A stretch of 64,000 nucleotides of DNA from Bermanella marisrubri (GTDB lineage Bacteria > Pseudomonadota > Gammaproteobacteria > Pseudomonadales > Oceanobacteraceae). Positions 7,989 to 18,380 of the stretch are shown piece by piece. The notes under the pieces are model-generated. The model saw only the letters and a program-made list of their open reading frames with translations, was not told the DNA's origin and ran no database searches. Numbering within the stretch: the first letter of the stretch is position 1; each line of letters opens with the position of its first letter. The translations under genes were made by a program, and so were the position numbers. The stretch is from NCBI RefSeq assembly GCF_012295615.1, contig NZ_CP051183.1, forward strand, positions 2,755,001 to 2,819,000, given 5' to 3'.

Positions 7989-10370
7989 TTAGATCGTACG
8001 AGCGAACTCTTTAACGTCAAAGACTTCGATTTGATCGCCTTCTTTCACGTCGTTATAGCTCTTCACGCCGATACCACACTCCATACCTTGGCGCACTTCC
8101 TGAACGTCATCTTTAAAGCGACGTAAGGATTCAAGTTCACCTTCGAAGACCACCACATTATCACGTAGAACACGGATCTTCTTATTGCGGTATACAGTGC
8201 CTTCGGTAACCATACAGCCCGCAATCGCACCCAACTTCGGAGAGCGGAATACGTCACGTACTTCGGCGATACCCACGATTTCTTCACGCAGTTCAGGTGC
8301 CAATAGACCGGACATGGCTTTCTTAACATCATCGATTAGATCGTAAATGATGCTGTAATAACGCATGTCTAAACCATTGGTTTCCACAACACGCTTGGCT
8401 GATGCATCAGCACGTACGTTGAAACCAAAGATCACCGCATTGGACGCAAATGCTAGGTTGGCGTCGGTTTCGGTAATACCACCTACACCACTTGAAACAA
8501 CCGTTACTTTTACTTCGTCTGTGGATAGTTGCTCTAGCGCACTAATCAGTGCTTCAAGAGAACCACGCACATCCGCTTTAACAACGATGTTCAAGCTAGA
8601 TGCATCAGCATCACCGCTCAAATTAAACAAGGCATCCAACTTGGCTGCTTGTTGTTTAGCTTGATGCTGCTCTTTTTCTTTCGCATGACGTAGCTCGGCT
8701 ACTTCACGAGCACGCTTTTCACTTTCCGCAACAAGGAAGTGATCACCTGCTCCAGGCGGCGTATCCAGACCAAGAATCTCTACAGGGATTGATGGACCTG
8801 CTTGTTCAATTGGCTGACCGTTTTCATCAAGCAGCGCACGAACACGACCGATAGATGTACCAGCCAATACGATATCACCTTTCTTAAGCTGACCGTTTTG
8901 CACGAGTAAGGTCGCTACTGGGCCACGGCCTTTATCAAGACGAGATTCAACAACCGTACCCGTCGCTGGGCCATCTTGAATCGCTTTTAGCTCAAGAATT
9001 TCAGACTGAAGCAATACAGCTTCTAATAACGAATCGATGCCCTGACCGGTATGCGCTGATACTGGAACAAACTGGATATCACCACCCCAGTCTTCTGGGA
9101 TAACGTCTTTAGCTGCCAGTTCGTTTTTGACGCGATCAGGATCAGCACTTTCTTTATCCATTTTGTTGATCGCGACAACGATAGGTACACCCGCTGATTT
9201 AGCGTGCTGAATCGCTTCTTCAGTTTGCGGCATAACGCCATCGTCTGCTGCAACTACTAGGATAACAACGTCTGTCGATTGTGCTCCACGAGCACGCATA
9301 GCAGTGAAGGCGGCGTGACCTGGTGTATCCAAGAAGGTCACCATGCCATTATCCGTTTCCACATGGTATGCACCTATGTGCTGTGTAATACCACCGGCTT
9401 CGCCACTGGTAACACGTGTTTTACGAATGTAATCAAGTAGCGAGGTTTTACCATGGTCAACGTGCCCCATTACGGTTACCACTGGAGCACGAGGGCCTTC
9501 TTCACCTTCGTATTTAACTTCTTCTAGGAAGCTATCTTCCACCTGGTTATCGCTAACAATCTTGTACTTGTGACCCATCTCTTCGATCACAAGAATCGCA
9601 GTATCCGTATCCAAAGCTTGGTTGATGGTTGCCATGACGCCAAGCTTCATCAGTTCTTTGATGACTTCACCGGCTTTAACCGCCATACCTTGGGCCAACT
9701 CACCTACAGTGATTGTTTCACCCTTCAGCTCTACTTCGCGAATAATAGGAGCTGTAGGCTGCTGGAAGCTATGCTCTGCATCATCGCGACCACGACGCAA
9801 TGGCTTACCACCGCGGGTTTTGCCACCAAACTCATCGTCAAATTTACTCTTGCGACCACGACCTTTACGATCGTTGCCTTTTTGTTTTTCTTTATCTTTT
9901 TTACGGAACTCTTTTTTCTTAGCTCGCTCTTCCTTTTCAGGAGAAGCAGGCGGCGCCGCTTGCTCAGGATTATGAGTAGGAGCACCGGCTTTTTTCTCAG
10001 GCTTGCGCTTAGCTTTTGGCTTACCATCCGCTTTGGCTTCAACCGCTGCTTTTTCTTTAGCTGCCTGCTCTTGCTCTTCTTGAACAATGGTGCGCTTTTT
10101 ACGAACCTCAATGTTCACTGCTTTCTTGCCAGAACCAGTGCTCAAAGTCGTTGTCGTTTTACGCTTTAAGGTAATTTTTTTCGGAGATGCAGACTCTGCA
10201 TTCTCACCATGACTTTTCTTCAGGTACTTCAGTAGTACTTGCTTTTGTTCGTCATTGACTTTTTCGTCACCGTCTGTGTGCGGTAAACCTGCATCGTTCA
10301 TTTGCGCCAACAAGCGCTCTACCGGTGAACCTACCGCTTGGGCTAACTGCTTTACTGTAACTTCTGCCAT
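7989..10370 (-). CDS. infB: Translation initiation factor IF-2
   Basis: A 793-residue GTPase that brings fMet-tRNA to the 30S subunit. The N-terminal IF2_N helical domain (about 1-50) is followed by a long, highly charged Lys/Glu/Arg linker (about 60-200), a second IF2_N-like segment, and the G domain with G1 GHVDHGKT (302-309), G3 DTPGHAAF and G4 NKMD. Beta-barrel domains and the C-terminal fMet-tRNA-binding domain follow. The linker is shorter than in E. coli IF2-alpha. It lies between nusA and rbfA, and the initiator tRNA gene heads the same block. Confidence 0.98.
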   Translation of the reverse strand: MAEVTVKQLAQAVGSPVERLLAQMNDAGLPHTDGDEKVNDEQKQVLLKYLKKSHGENAESASPKKITLKRKTTTTLSTGSGKKAVNIEVRKKRTIVQEEQEQAAKEKAAVEAKADGKPKAKRKPEKKAGAPTHNPEQAAPPASPEKEERAKKKEFRKKDKEKQKGNDRKGRGRKSKFDDEFGGKTRGGKPLRRGRDDAEHSFQQPTAPIIREVELKGETITVGELAQGMAVKAGEVIKELMKLGVMATINQALDTDTAILVIEEMGHKYKIVSDNQVEDSFLEEVKYEGEEGPRAPVVTVMGHVDHGKTSLLDYIRKTRVTSGEAGGITQHIGAYHVETDNGMVTFLDTPGHAAFTAMRARGAQSTDVVILVVAADDGVMPQTEEAIQHAKSAGVPIVVAINKMDKESADPDRVKNELAAKDVIPEDWGGDIQFVPVSAHTGQGIDSLLEAVLLQSEILELKAIQDGPATGTVVESRLDKGRGPVATLLVQNGQLKKGDIVLAGTSIGRVRALLDENGQPIEQAGPSIPVEILGLDTPPGAGDHFLVAESEKRAREVAELRHAKEKEQHQAKQQAAKLDALFNLSGDADASSLNIVVKADVRGSLEALISALEQLSTDEVKVTVVSSGVGGITETDANLAFASNAVIFGFNVRADASAKRVVETNGLDMRYYSIIYDLIDDVKKAMSGLLAPELREEIVGIAEVRDVFRSPKLGAIAGCMVTEGTVYRNKKIRVLRDNVVVFEGELESLRRFKDDVQEVRQGMECGIGVKSYNDVKEGDQIEVFDVKEFARTI

Positions 10371-10399
10371 ATATTCATTCTCCTCCCGCCTAGGCCCAA

Positions 10400-11893
10400 T
10401 TACTCAGACTCTTCAAACCAAGGCTTTCTTGCGGTCATGATCAACTGTGCAGCCTTTTCTTCATCAAGACCCTCAAGGCTGGAGATGTCATCAACCCCCT
10501 GTTCCGCCAGGTCTTCCATGGTAACAATGCCATGGCTTGCCAGTACTAAGGCTAAGTGCTGGTCCATCCCTTCCATATTAAGCAGGTCTTCTGCTGGTTG
10601 GGCGTCTTCGAGTTTTTCCTCGCTGGCGATGGCTTGCGTTAACAGTACATCTTTTGCTCGAGCTTGTAGCTCATCGACCACTTCTTCATCGAAGCCATCA
10701 ATTTCCAACATCTCTTCACGAGGGACGTAGGCAACTTCATCTAGACCAGTAAAGCCTTCGCCTACTAGTACCGCTGCCATATCTTCATCAATGTCTAATG
10801 CATCCATTAGCTTTTGTACAAGACTGCCTTGCTCTTGTTGCTGTTTTTCACCAGCTTCTTCTTCGGTCATTACATTGATGACCCAGCCAGTTAATTCACT
10901 AGCCAGTTTAACGTTTTGCCCACCGCGACCGATTGCAATGGCCAATTGATCTTCTGCTACGGCAACATCCATAGAATTGGTTTCTTCATCCATTACGATG
11001 GATTCCACTTCTGCAGGGGCCAAAGCATTAATCACTAACTGTGCTGGGTTATCATCCCAAAGCACAATATCTACGCGTTCGTTTCCTAATTCATTTGATA
11101 CTGCTTGTACACGAGCACCACGCATACCTACGCATGCGCCAACAGGATCAATACGCTGATCGTTGGACTTCACTGCGATTTTTGCTCGACTGCCAGGATC
11201 ACGAGCAGCCGCTTTGATTTCGATAACTTCTTCACCGATCTCAGGAACTTCGATACGGAACAATTCAATTAACATTGAACCCGCTGCACGACTTAAAATA
11301 AGCTGTGGACCACGGTTTTCTGGATTTACCGATGTTAAAACCGCTCGCAAACGATCGCCGATACGGAATACCTCACGCGCCACAAGTTGTTCACGCGGGA
11401 GCAAACCTTCTGCGTTATTGCCTAGGTCAACAATAATATTATCGCGGGTTACTTTCTTCACTGTGCCATGGACAAGTTCGCCGATGCGATCTTCATAAGC
11501 TGCAGTAATTTTAGCTCGCTCTGCTTCGCGCACCTTCTGCATAATAATTTGCTTAGCGGCTTGTGCTGCGATACGACCAAACTCTGGGTTTTCAATCTGC
11601 TCTTCGTAAGAATCACCTTCTTTCAGATTCGTATCGATATCCGCTGCTTCCTGCATGTTCAATTCAGAACCCAGTGCAGGCACTACTTCATTGCTTACAA
11701 TAGTCCAATGACGGTATGTCTCGTATTCACCTGAGCGACGATCAATGGCAACTCGGATATCAGGCTCTTCGTCTTCGTAGCGTTTTTTCGCAGCAGCCGC
11801 TAAAGCCAACTCAATAGCTTCAAAAATGACTTCTTTCTCGACGCCTTTTTCATTAGAGACGGCTTCGGCAACCAGCAGTATTTCTTTGCTCAT
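10400..11893 (-). CDS. nusA: Transcription termination/antitermination protein NusA
   Basis: A 497-residue RNA polymerase-binding factor affecting pausing, termination and antitermination. In order: N-terminal RNAP-binding domain (about 1-125), S1 domain (about 135-200), two KH domains (with [22 protein letters not shown] and [17 protein letters not shown]), and two C-terminal acidic helix-hairpin-helix repeats (about 360-490) as in the enterobacterial type. Full length. ATG start; it lies 19 bp after rimP and 29 bp before infB in the same operon. Confidence 0.98.
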   Translation of the reverse strand: MSKEILLVAEAVSNEKGVEKEVIFEAIELALAAAAKKRYEDEEPDIRVAIDRRSGEYETYRHWTIVSNEVVPALGSELNMQEAADIDTNLKEGDSYEEQIENPEFGRIAAQAAKQIIMQKVREAERAKITAAYEDRIGELVHGTVKKVTRDNIIVDLGNNAEGLLPREQLVAREVFRIGDRLRAVLTSVNPENRGPQLILSRAAGSMLIELFRIEVPEIGEEVIEIKAAARDPGSRAKIAVKSNDQRIDPVGACVGMRGARVQAVSNELGNERVDIVLWDDNPAQLVINALAPAEVESIVMDEETNSMDVAVAEDQLAIAIGRGGQNVKLASELTGWVINVMTEEEAGEKQQQEQGSLVQKLMDALDIDEDMAAVLVGEGFTGLDEVAYVPREEMLEIDGFDEEVVDELQARAKDVLLTQAIASEEKLEDAQPAEDLLNMEGMDQHLALVLASHGIVTMEDLAEQGVDDISSLEGLDEEKAAQLIMTARKPWFEESE

Positions 11894-11912
11894 ATTTCTG
11901 CCCTCGGTGGTC

Positions 11913-12383
11913 CTATTTATCCTTGTTATCTCGGTATATTAAGTTGGCCTTATCAATGGAATCGATCGGCAAGAGATACTCGTGGTTATCCACATGTACA
12001 ACTATATCTTCACCATCTTCGATACCAACCAGCTTGCCTTTAAATTTGCGGCGTCCTTCAAACGCATAACGCAGCTTTATATCAACAAACTCACCAACAT
12101 AACGTTCAAAATGTTCTAGTGTGAATAGCGGTCGATCCAACCCTGGAGAGGATACTTCTAAGTTGTATTCACTGGTAATGGGGTCTTCTACGTCCATTAC
12201 ACCGCTTACTTGACGACTTACTGCCGCGCAGTCATCAACATTGACGCCGTTTTCACCGTCAATAAAAATACGAAGTAGGGAGTCTTTACCCTTAGCGATA
12301 TATTCTAGACCCCAAAACTCATACCCCATGGCTTCAACCACAGGCTGTAGCAATTCAACTAACTGCTGATCTTTACTGGCCAC
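11913..12383 (-). CDS. rimP: Ribosome maturation factor RimP
   Basis: A 156-residue protein required for 30S maturation. The family blocks are clear: [38 protein letters not shown] and [15 protein letters not shown]. The frame is open for 19 more codons to an upstream ATG, but I place the start at the GTG at 12383: GGAG sits 5 nt before it and homology begins with [13 protein letters not shown]. The upstream extension looks untranslated. It is the first protein gene after tRNA-fMet, as in the E. coli metY-rimP-nusA-infB operon. Confidence 0.94.
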   Translation of the reverse strand: MASKDQQLVELLQPVVEAMGYEFWGLEYIAKGKDSLLRIFIDGENGVNVDDCAAVSRQVSGVMDVEDPITSEYNLEVSSPGLDRPLFTLEHFERYVGEFVDIKLRYAFEGRRKFKGKLVGIEDGEDIVVHVDNHEYLLPIDSIDKANLIYRDNKDK

Positions 12384-12510
12384 ATTTACTCCAACAGATA
12401 CAAAAAATGGGCTAAAGGATAAACTGAACCGTACAGCCATCCGAGCCCAATTTTTAAGCGTATTCTTTTTGTCGCCTAAAACTCGCTTATCAACGAATTT
12501 TACGCCAACA

Positions 12511-12567
12511 AAAAACCCCTTATGGAAACCACCTTAGTCCATCACTAAAGCAGTCCCGTGAGGGGTT
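12511..12567 (-). terminator. Terminator between tRNA-fMet and rimP
   Basis: On the minus strand AACCCCT (12567-12561) pairs with AGGGGTT (12520-12514) and is followed by a run of T. A second hairpin (CTTTAGT / ACTAAG) nests inside the long loop. It should end or attenuate the tRNA transcript before rimP. Confidence 0.7.
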
Positions 12568-12612
12568 CCGTGATCCTAGGTTTACGCCTTGGCTTACCAA
12601 AACGACCTAAAA

Positions 12613-12668
12613 TGGTTGCGGAGGCCGACTTAAGTAGTGACCTTCCCTTGGTTAAAGAGTCGAGCCCG
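12613..12668 (-). pseudogene. Decayed second copy of the tRNA-fMet gene (3' part)
   Basis: Reading the minus strand, this stretch repeats the 3' half of the intact tRNA-fMet that lies about 90 bp away. It shows CGGGCTC of the anticodon arm, GAAGGTC of the variable region, then GGCCTCCGCAACCA of the acceptor stem with the encoded CCA. The middle is scrambled and the 5' half is missing, so no cloverleaf can form. The 16 bp at the acceptor end are identical in both copies. It appears to be the remains of a tandem duplication; a recombination scar is an alternative. Confidence 0.6.
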
Positions 12669-12701
12669 TGGGCTTTTTCTCTAACAATCACACCATCAAT
12701 A

Positions 12702-12778
<77 letters not shown>

Positions 12779-12792
12779 TCAAAACTGCGCTC

Positions 12793-12821
12793 ATTATAGA
12801 TTTTTTCGTTCCAATGAGCAA
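12793..12821 (-). promoter_or_regulatory. Sigma-70 promoter of tRNA-fMet
   Basis: On the minus strand TTGCTC (12821-12816) and a perfect TATAAT (12798-12793) are separated by 17 bp. The start point would fall about 8 bp upstream of the tRNA 5' end. This lets tRNA-fMet and rimP-nusA-infB be transcribed independently of secG and tRNA-Leu. Confidence 0.8.
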
Positions 12822-12835
12822 GGAACGATATAGTT

Positions 12836-12921
12836 TGGTGCGGATGGAGGGACTTGAACCCTCACGTGCATAGCACACAACGACCTCAACGTTGCCTGTC
12901 TACCAATTCCAGCACATCCGC
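12836..12921 (-). tRNA. tRNA-Leu (GAG)
   Basis: An 86-nt class II tRNA including CCA. The minus strand starts GCGGATGTGCTGGAATTGG and ends CCATCCGCACCA. The anticodon arm CAACG-TTGAGGT-CGTTG gives anticodon GAG, and a long variable arm follows. It lies only 8 bp past the secG stop, as leuU does in E. coli, so it is probably cut from the secG transcript. Confidence 0.97.
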
Positions 12922-12929
12922 TAAAACTA

Positions 12930-13292
12930 TTAATCGACTATCGGTGCATCCGTTTCAGGAGCAGACTCTTCAACGACAGGAACTTCACTCTCCTGCACAG
13001 CGTCTTCAATTTGCTGAACTTCTTGCACACTTGGCAAACCAGCATCAACCAAACCATCGGCTTTCTGCTTAGCCACATACGCCAACGCAAAGCTTGTTGC
13101 AAAAAACACAACAGCTAAAACCGAAGTCGAACGAGTTAAAAAGTTACCCGAGCCGGCGCTACCAAATACCGTCTGAGAGGCACCACCACCAAAGCTCGCG
13201 CCTGCTTCAGCACCCTTGCCCTGCTGAATCAATACCAAGCCGATAATGGCAATGGCAACAATAATATGAAAGATAAGAATGATACTTTCCAT
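12930..13292 (-). CDS. secG: Preprotein translocase subunit SecG
   Basis: A 120-residue inner-membrane protein with two helices (about residues 3-22 and 55-75) joined by the conserved loop GKGAEAGASFGGGASQTVFG. SecG joins SecYE and assists SecA-driven translocation. The C-terminal tail is acidic and low-complexity (many E, V, P and A), typical of gammaproteobacterial SecG. ATG start; it lies 9 bp after tpiA. Confidence 0.95.
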   Translation of the reverse strand: MESIILIFHIIVAIAIIGLVLIQQGKGAEAGASFGGGASQTVFGSAGSGNFLTRSTSVLAVVFFATSFALAYVAKQKADGLVDAGLPSVQEVQQIEDAVQESEVPVVEESAPETDAPIVD

Positions 13293-13301
13293 GGGTCCTG
13301 C

Positions 13302-14054
13302 CTAAGCTGCTGCATCGCAGATTGCTATAAAATCTTCCGCTTTAAGGGACGCTCCGCCCACTAAAGCCCCGTCTACATCTTGTTGAGCAAATATTGCAGC
13401 AGCGTTTTCTGGTTTTACGCTACCGCCGTAGAGGATCTGCATGGCTTCAGCCATTGCTATATTCGCTTCTGCTAATTGCGCTCTTATCGCAGAATGCACC
13501 TCTTGCGCCTGCTCGGGAGACGCTGTTTTACCTGTGCCTATTGCCCACACAGGTTCATACGCGACCACACCATTTGCAAACACATCAGAACCGACTAACG
13601 ACAATACCGCTTCGATCTGCTCTGAAATAATTCTTTGAGTTTCACCAGCTTCACGTTGTTCTAGTGTTTCACCCACACACAAAACAGGCACCAACTCAGA
13701 ATCAACCGCGGCCTTGAACTTCTCTGCCACTTGCTGATTAGATTCAGCGAATAATTCACGACGTTCACTATGACCAACCAATACATAGCGGCATTCAAAA
13801 TCTCTCAGCATCTGAGATGAAGTCTCACCGGTGAAAGCTCCACCAGTATGTTCACTGACGTTCTGAGCACCCCAAGCAACCGTACTACCACCTAGGATTT
13901 GCTGACACTGCGCCACGTAAGGCATGCTCGGAAATACCGCCATATCGATGTCTTGACGTTGCCCAAGCGCTGCGACCAAAGCCTCTAAACGACTTTGATT
14001 CTCGGCCTTTGAGCCGTTCATTTTCCAATTTCCTGCCACAAATGTGCGACGCAT
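13302..14054 (-). CDS. tpiA: Triosephosphate isomerase
   Basis: A 250-residue glycolytic TIM-barrel enzyme. Catalytic residues are present: Lys in NWKMNG (about residue 11), His in VGHSERR (about 95) and Glu in AYEPVWAIGTGK (about 165), plus the phosphate loop YGGSVKPENA. Placement between glmM and secG follows the Pseudomonas order rather than that of E. coli. Confidence 0.97.
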   Translation of the reverse strand: MRRTFVAGNWKMNGSKAENQSRLEALVAALGQRQDIDMAVFPSMPYVAQCQQILGGSTVAWGAQNVSEHTGGAFTGETSSQMLRDFECRYVLVGHSERRELFAESNQQVAEKFKAAVDSELVPVLCVGETLEQREAGETQRIISEQIEAVLSLVGSDVFANGVVAYEPVWAIGTGKTASPEQAQEVHSAIRAQLAEANIAMAEAMQILYGGSVKPENAAAIFAQQDVDGALVGGASLKAEDFIAICDAAA

Positions 14055-14084
14055 GATTTATTCCCCAACTTCAGGAAGGTGGCG

Positions 14085-14113
14085 ATACTACCTAAGAAGC
14101 CCATTAAGAGCAA
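14085..14113 (-). promoter_or_regulatory. Candidate promoter of tpiA-secG
   Basis: On the minus strand TTGCTC (14113-14108) and TAGTAT (14090-14085) are 17 bp apart, about 30 bp upstream of the tpiA ATG, in the 97-bp gap after glmM. The hexamers are imperfect. Confidence 0.35.
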
Positions 14114-14151
14114 GCCAGTTCTCGCCTTACACCTTGATTTGCCAGCCTTTT

Positions 14152-15483
14152 TTATTGCGCCGCTTGACTCACAATTTGAACTAGGCGATCGACTAACAGG
14201 TTTACTAAAGTTTTATCTTGTCCCTCTACCATGACACGTACGACAGGCTCAGTACCTGATGGGCGCAACAATACGCGGCCTTTACCTGCCATTTCTGTTT
14301 CCGCCTGCTCTACTGCCTTTAACACCTCGGCACTATCTACAATAGACTTATCTACCACCTTAACGTTTTTCATCACTTGCGGGAATTTCGACATACCTTG
14401 CTTATATTCATGCAAGTTTTTGCCATGACTTTGCAAAGACTTTAAAGCTTGCAATGCAGCCACAATACCATCGCCTGTAGTCGTAGAATTTAAGCACAAA
14501 ATATGACCCGAGCTTTCTCCACCCAAAGACCAGTTGTGCTCCGCAAGCTGCTGCAGAACGTAACGATCACCGACTTTCGCGCGAACGAAAGGAATACCCA
14601 TATCTTTTAACGCCAACTCCATCCCCATATTCGACATAAGTGTTCCGACAACACCACCTTGCAGGGTATCGGTTTCATACTGTTGACGAGCAATCATATA
14701 AATAATCTCATCGCCATCAACCACTTCACCTTTGTGATCGACCATAACTACGCGGTCACCATCACCATCAAAGGCAACACCCAAATCAGCTCTCAATTCG
14801 ACAACCTTCTGCTGAAGGGATTTAGGAGATGTAGAGCCCACCTGATTATTAATATTAAGGCCATCTGGCTCATTACCAATAACAAATACATCGGCCCCTA
14901 ACTCAGTAAAAACCGCGGGCGCTATTTGGTAAGTAGCACCATGGGCACAATCTAATACCACTCGCATGCCTTTGAGTGATAAACCAAAAACAGTACTTTT
15001 ACAGAATTCGATATAGCGACCCGCTGCATCTTCGATTCGCTTAGCCTTGCCCAATCGATCTGAGTTCATAACTTCCATTGGTTGATCAAGCAACTCTTCG
15101 ATTTGCTGCTCAGTAGCATCGTCTAACTTACTGCCATCTGCAGAGAAAAACTTAATACCATTATCGTAATACGGATTATGAGAGGCGCTGATGACAATAC
15201 CTGCATCGGCATGGAAGGTACGCGTTAGATAGGCAATACCAGGCGTCGGCATTGGACCTAAAATACCAATATCCACCCCCGCTGCAGACAAGCCTGCCTC
15301 TAAAGCTGACTCAAACATATAACCAGAAATTCGGGTATCTTTTCCGATTAAAATCTTCCTTTTGCCTTGGCTAGCAAATACGCGTCCCGCTGCCCAACCA
15401 AGCTTCATGACAAATTCCGGGGTAATTGGTGATTCACCAACGCGTCCACGGATACCATCTGTACCAAAATATTTACGGGACAT
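14152..15483 (-). CDS. glmM: Phosphoglucosamine mutase
   Basis: A 443-residue enzyme that converts glucosamine-6-phosphate to glucosamine-1-phosphate for UDP-GlcNAc, the precursor of murein and LPS. It shows [10 protein letters not shown] at the N-terminus, the phosphoserine loop [17 protein letters not shown] (about residues 99-115), the metal loop [11 protein letters not shown] (about 238-248), the GGESSGHI sugar loop and the [15 protein letters not shown] phosphate site. All catalytic parts are present. It lies 30 bp after folP. Confidence 0.98.
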   Translation of the reverse strand: MSRKYFGTDGIRGRVGESPITPEFVMKLGWAAGRVFASQGKRKILIGKDTRISGYMFESALEAGLSAAGVDIGILGPMPTPGIAYLTRTFHADAGIVISASHNPYYDNGIKFFSADGSKLDDATEQQIEELLDQPMEVMNSDRLGKAKRIEDAAGRYIEFCKSTVFGLSLKGMRVVLDCAHGATYQIAPAVFTELGADVFVIGNEPDGLNINNQVGSTSPKSLQQKVVELRADLGVAFDGDGDRVVMVDHKGEVVDGDEIIYMIARQQYETDTLQGGVVGTLMSNMGMELALKDMGIPFVRAKVGDRYVLQQLAEHNWSLGGESSGHILCLNSTTTGDGIVAALQALKSLQSHGKNLHEYKQGMSKFPQVMKNVKVVDKSIVDSAEVLKAVEQAETEMAGKGRVLLRPSGTEPVVRVMVEGQDKTLVNLLVDRLVQIVSQAAQ

Positions 15484-15513
15484 GTTTTTCCTTAACTCTT
15501 AACCATTCTATTT

Positions 15514-16347
15514 CTATGCAAACTGTTTTGCTGCTTGCCACACTTTTAAGGCATCAGATGTTTCTTGAACATCGTGGACGCGCACTATTTGTGCGCCATT
15601 CATAACAGCTATTAACGCTCCAGCGACACTGCCGGATACTCGCTCATGAGGAGGCCGATTATCCAAAACCCCTCCAATCATGGATTTTCGAGATAAACCT
15701 ATCAGTAACGGCAATTTCAACTCTAAGAATCGATCTAACTGAGCAAGCAGCTGGTAATTATGCTCTAGGGTCTTGCCAAAGCCAAATCCGGGATCTATTA
15801 ATAATTGATCAAGAGCAATACCAAACTGCAAACAGGCTTCAATTCTTTCTGACAAATAGTCATAAACATCATTCACCACTTGTGCATATTCAGGATTGTT
15901 TTGCATCGACTTGGGATCACCCTGCATATGCATCAAACAGATCGGTAGACCTGTATCTTTTGCCGCCTGCATGGCACCTTCTCGAGTGAGAGCTCTGACA
16001 TCATTAATGAAATGAGCTCCTGCCTGTGCTGCTTCACGCATGACTTGCGGTGTACTGGTATCAACACTGATGCAGACATCCATATTGTTTGCCAACTTGG
16101 TCACCACAGGAATGACTCGATCTAATTCTTCTTGGACTGAAACAGGCTCTGCTCCAGGGCGGGTAGATTCTCCACCCACATCAATAATAGAAGCGCCCTG
16201 CTGCTGCATCTGCTGTGCATGGGCTAATGCTGAATCCAGTTGATTAAATTGACCACCATCACTGAACGAATCTGGGGTTACGTTAAGCACCCCCATGATG
16301 TGAGGATGGCTCAGATCAAGGATTTGATGTCCATATTGAAGCTTCAT
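15514..16347 (-). CDS. folP: Dihydropteroate synthase
   Basis: A 277-residue TIM-barrel enzyme of folate synthesis, the sulfonamide target. Seen: IMGVLNVTPDSFSDGG (about 18-33), DVGGESTRPGA, the D-S-T segment CISVDTS, FINDVRAL, LIDPGFGFGKTLEHN and LPLLIGLSRKSMIGG, all intact. It follows ftsH behind a strong terminator, so it may have a separate promoter or depend on read-through. Confidence 0.97.
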   Translation of the reverse strand: MKLQYGHQILDLSHPHIMGVLNVTPDSFSDGGQFNQLDSALAHAQQMQQQGASIIDVGGESTRPGAEPVSVQEELDRVIPVVTKLANNMDVCISVDTSTPQVMREAAQAGAHFINDVRALTREGAMQAAKDTGLPICLMHMQGDPKSMQNNPEYAQVVNDVYDYLSERIEACLQFGIALDQLLIDPGFGFGKTLEHNYQLLAQLDRFLELKLPLLIGLSRKSMIGGVLDNRPPHERVSGSVAGALIAVMNGAQIVRVHDVQETSDALKVWQAAKQFA

Positions 16348-16393
16348 GTCGTTTGTCTTAAATATCTAAAGGTCGTTTTTTACAGAGTACATA

Positions 16394-16426
16394 AAAGAAA
16401 AGGCAACCTATGGTTGCCTTTTCTTT
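16394..16426 (-). terminator. Strong intrinsic terminator after ftsH
   Basis: A perfect 15-bp stem (16394-16408 with 16412-16426) and a 3-nt loop. The outer part of the stem supplies an A run on one side and a T run on the other, so it can act in both directions. It lies between ftsH and folP. Confidence 0.88.
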
Positions 16427-16445
16427 AGACAGTTGAGAAGACCAT

Positions 16446-18380
16446 TTAGTGCTCGCTGGCCGGCTTGCCTTGGTTGTCTTCGCTAGAATCTTCGTCGAGC
16501 TTACTTTCCGTCTCTTCAGTGGCATCTGCACCTGCACCGCCTTTGTCACCATCATCGTCACTCCAAGACTTTGGTGGGCGAGGCTTCTGGCCGTTCATAA
16601 TGTCATCGATTTGGTCGGTATCAATGGTCTCATATTCCATTAAAGCGTCTTTCATTAGCTCCAGCTTATCGCGATTCTCTTCCAACAACTGATAAGCGGT
16701 CTTGTAACAACGATCTAACAAGTCCCTAACTTCAGCATCAATGGTTCTCGCTGTTTCATCTGATAAATGAGACAGCTGACCGCCACCGGAACTACCAAGG
16801 TAGGCGTTTTGATCTTCTTCAGCATAAAGCTGCGCGCCCAGCTTCTCCGATAAACCCCACTTAGTCACATAATTTCGAGCATATTGCGTAGCTCGCTCAA
16901 TATCATTTGAAGCGCCAGTGGTCACACCGTCCTTGCCGAGCGTCATCTCTTCGGCTATGCGACCGCCATATAAAGAACAGATATTACTCTCGATGCCACG
17001 CTTGCTAATGGAGTGGCGGTCTTCTTCAGGTAAGAACATAGTGACACCCAGAGCGCGACCGCGAGGAATAATCGACACTTTGTAAACAGGGTCGTGCTCT
17101 GGAACCAAGCGACCAACGATCGCGTGACCCGCTTCGTGATACGCCGTATTTTCTTTTTCTTTATCGCTCATGACCATAGACTTGCGCTCGGCGCCCATCA
17201 TGATCTTGTCTTTCGCTTTTTCAAACTCTTCCATGGTCACAGTTGTGCGGTTAGCACGTGCCGCGAATAGAGCCGCCTCGTTTACGAGGTTTGCTAAGTC
17301 TGCGCCACTGAAACCTGGAGTGCCTCGGGCAATAACTTTTGCATCGATATCGTCTGTCACAGGTACTTTGCGCATGTGGACTTTTAGGATCTGTTCGCGA
17401 CCACGAATATCGGGCAAACCAACCACGACTTGGCGGTCGAAACGACCCGGACGCATTAGCGCTGGATCCAATACATCCGGACGGTTGGTAGCCGCTATTA
17501 CAATTATACCGTCATTGCCTTCAAAACCGTCCATTTCAACTAGAAGCTGGTTAAGCGTCTGCTCACGCTCGTCATTGCCACCGCCAATACCAACACCGCG
17601 ACTGCGACCCACTGCGTCTATCTCGTCGATGAAAATGATACATGGGGCTTGTTTCTTAGCTTGATCGAACATATCACGTACGCGGCTAGCACCAACACCG
17701 ACGAACATTTCAACGAAATCCGAACCCGAAATTGAGAAAAACGGAACCTTAGCCTCGCCAGCGATGGCTTTAGCCAACAAGGTTTTACCTGTACCAGGTT
17801 GACCCACCATAAGAACGCCACGAGGAATTTGGCCTCCCAAGCGCTGATATTTGGCAGGGTCCCGCAAGAACTCCACAAGCTCTTGGACATCTTCTTTAGC
17901 TTCATCACAACCAGCCACATCGGTGAATGTCGTTTTGATCTGATCTTCACCTAAAAGCTTGGCTTTCGATTTCCCGAATGACATTGGGCCACTCTTGCCA
18001 CCGCCACCACCTTGCATTTGACGCATGAAAAACATGAAAACGGCAATAATCACAAGGATCGGGAATGATGCTACTAATAGTTGTGTCCAGATGCTTTGCT
18101 GCTCAGGTTTTTTACCTTGTACCTCAACATTATGTTCAAGTAGATCGTCCATCATTTTGGGATCGTGCCCTGGACGAATGGTTTCAAAGCGCTGGCCATT
18201 GTTGTATTCGCCTGTAATTGAGGCTCCAGCGATGGTGACTTTTTTCACCTGACCACTTTGCACACGTTCGATAAATTGGCTGTAAGCGATTTCTTGATTT
18301 GAAACCGGGCTATCAAGTTTTTGAAAGACGGTGAGCAATACCGCTGCGATAATTACCCATAAAATCAGATTTTTTGCCAT
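16446..18380 (-). CDS. ftsH: ATP-dependent zinc metalloprotease FtsH
   Basis: A 644-residue inner-membrane AAA+ protease that degrades misfolded membrane proteins and regulators such as LpxC (known in enterics). Two membrane helices (about 5-22 and 100-118) flank a small periplasmic domain. The AAA domain has Walker A GQPGTGKT (193-200), Walker [13 protein letters not shown] and the SRH region. The zinc site HEAGH (about 417-421) follows. The C-terminus is an acidic, low-complexity tail. Unusually, rlmE is not upstream. Confidence 0.98.
   Translation of the reverse strand: MAKNLILWVIIAAVLLTVFQKLDSPVSNQEIAYSQFIERVQSGQVKKVTIAGASITGEYNNGQRFETIRPGHDPKMMDDLLEHNVEVQGKKPEQQSIWTQLLVASFPILVIIAVFMFFMRQMQGGGGGKSGPMSFGKSKAKLLGEDQIKTTFTDVAGCDEAKEDVQELVEFLRDPAKYQRLGGQIPRGVLMVGQPGTGKTLLAKAIAGEAKVPFFSISGSDFVEMFVGVGASRVRDMFDQAKKQAPCIIFIDEIDAVGRSRGVGIGGGNDEREQTLNQLLVEMDGFEGNDGIIVIAATNRPDVLDPALMRPGRFDRQVVVGLPDIRGREQILKVHMRKVPVTDDIDAKVIARGTPGFSGADLANLVNEAALFAARANRTTVTMEEFEKAKDKIMMGAERKSMVMSDKEKENTAYHEAGHAIVGRLVPEHDPVYKVSIIPRGRALGVTMFLPEEDRHSISKRGIESNICSLYGGRIAEEMTLGKDGVTTGASNDIERATQYARNYVTKWGLSEKLGAQLYAEEDQNAYLGSSGGGQLSHLSDETARTIDAEVRDLLDRCYKTAYQLLEENRDKLELMKDALMEYETIDTDQIDDIMNGQKPRPPKSWSDDDGDKGGAGADATEETESKLDEDSSEDNQGKPASEH

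Noticed and set aside
9570-10169. 199-codon frame opposite infB
   Set aside because: It is a shadow of the Lys/Glu-rich linker of IF2 on the other strand, with repetitive Phe/Leu/Arg composition.
11163-11498. 111-codon frame opposite nusA
   Set aside because: It is an antisense shadow within a fully conserved gene and has no start signals.
12384-12440. 19-residue N-terminal extension of RimP from an upstream ATG
   Set aside because: The GTG at 12383 has GGAG at correct spacing and is where the family begins.
12661-12680. AGCC-CGTG-GGCT followed by T5 as a + strand terminator
   Set aside because: No + strand gene precedes it and the 4-bp stem is short; it overlaps the tRNA remnant.
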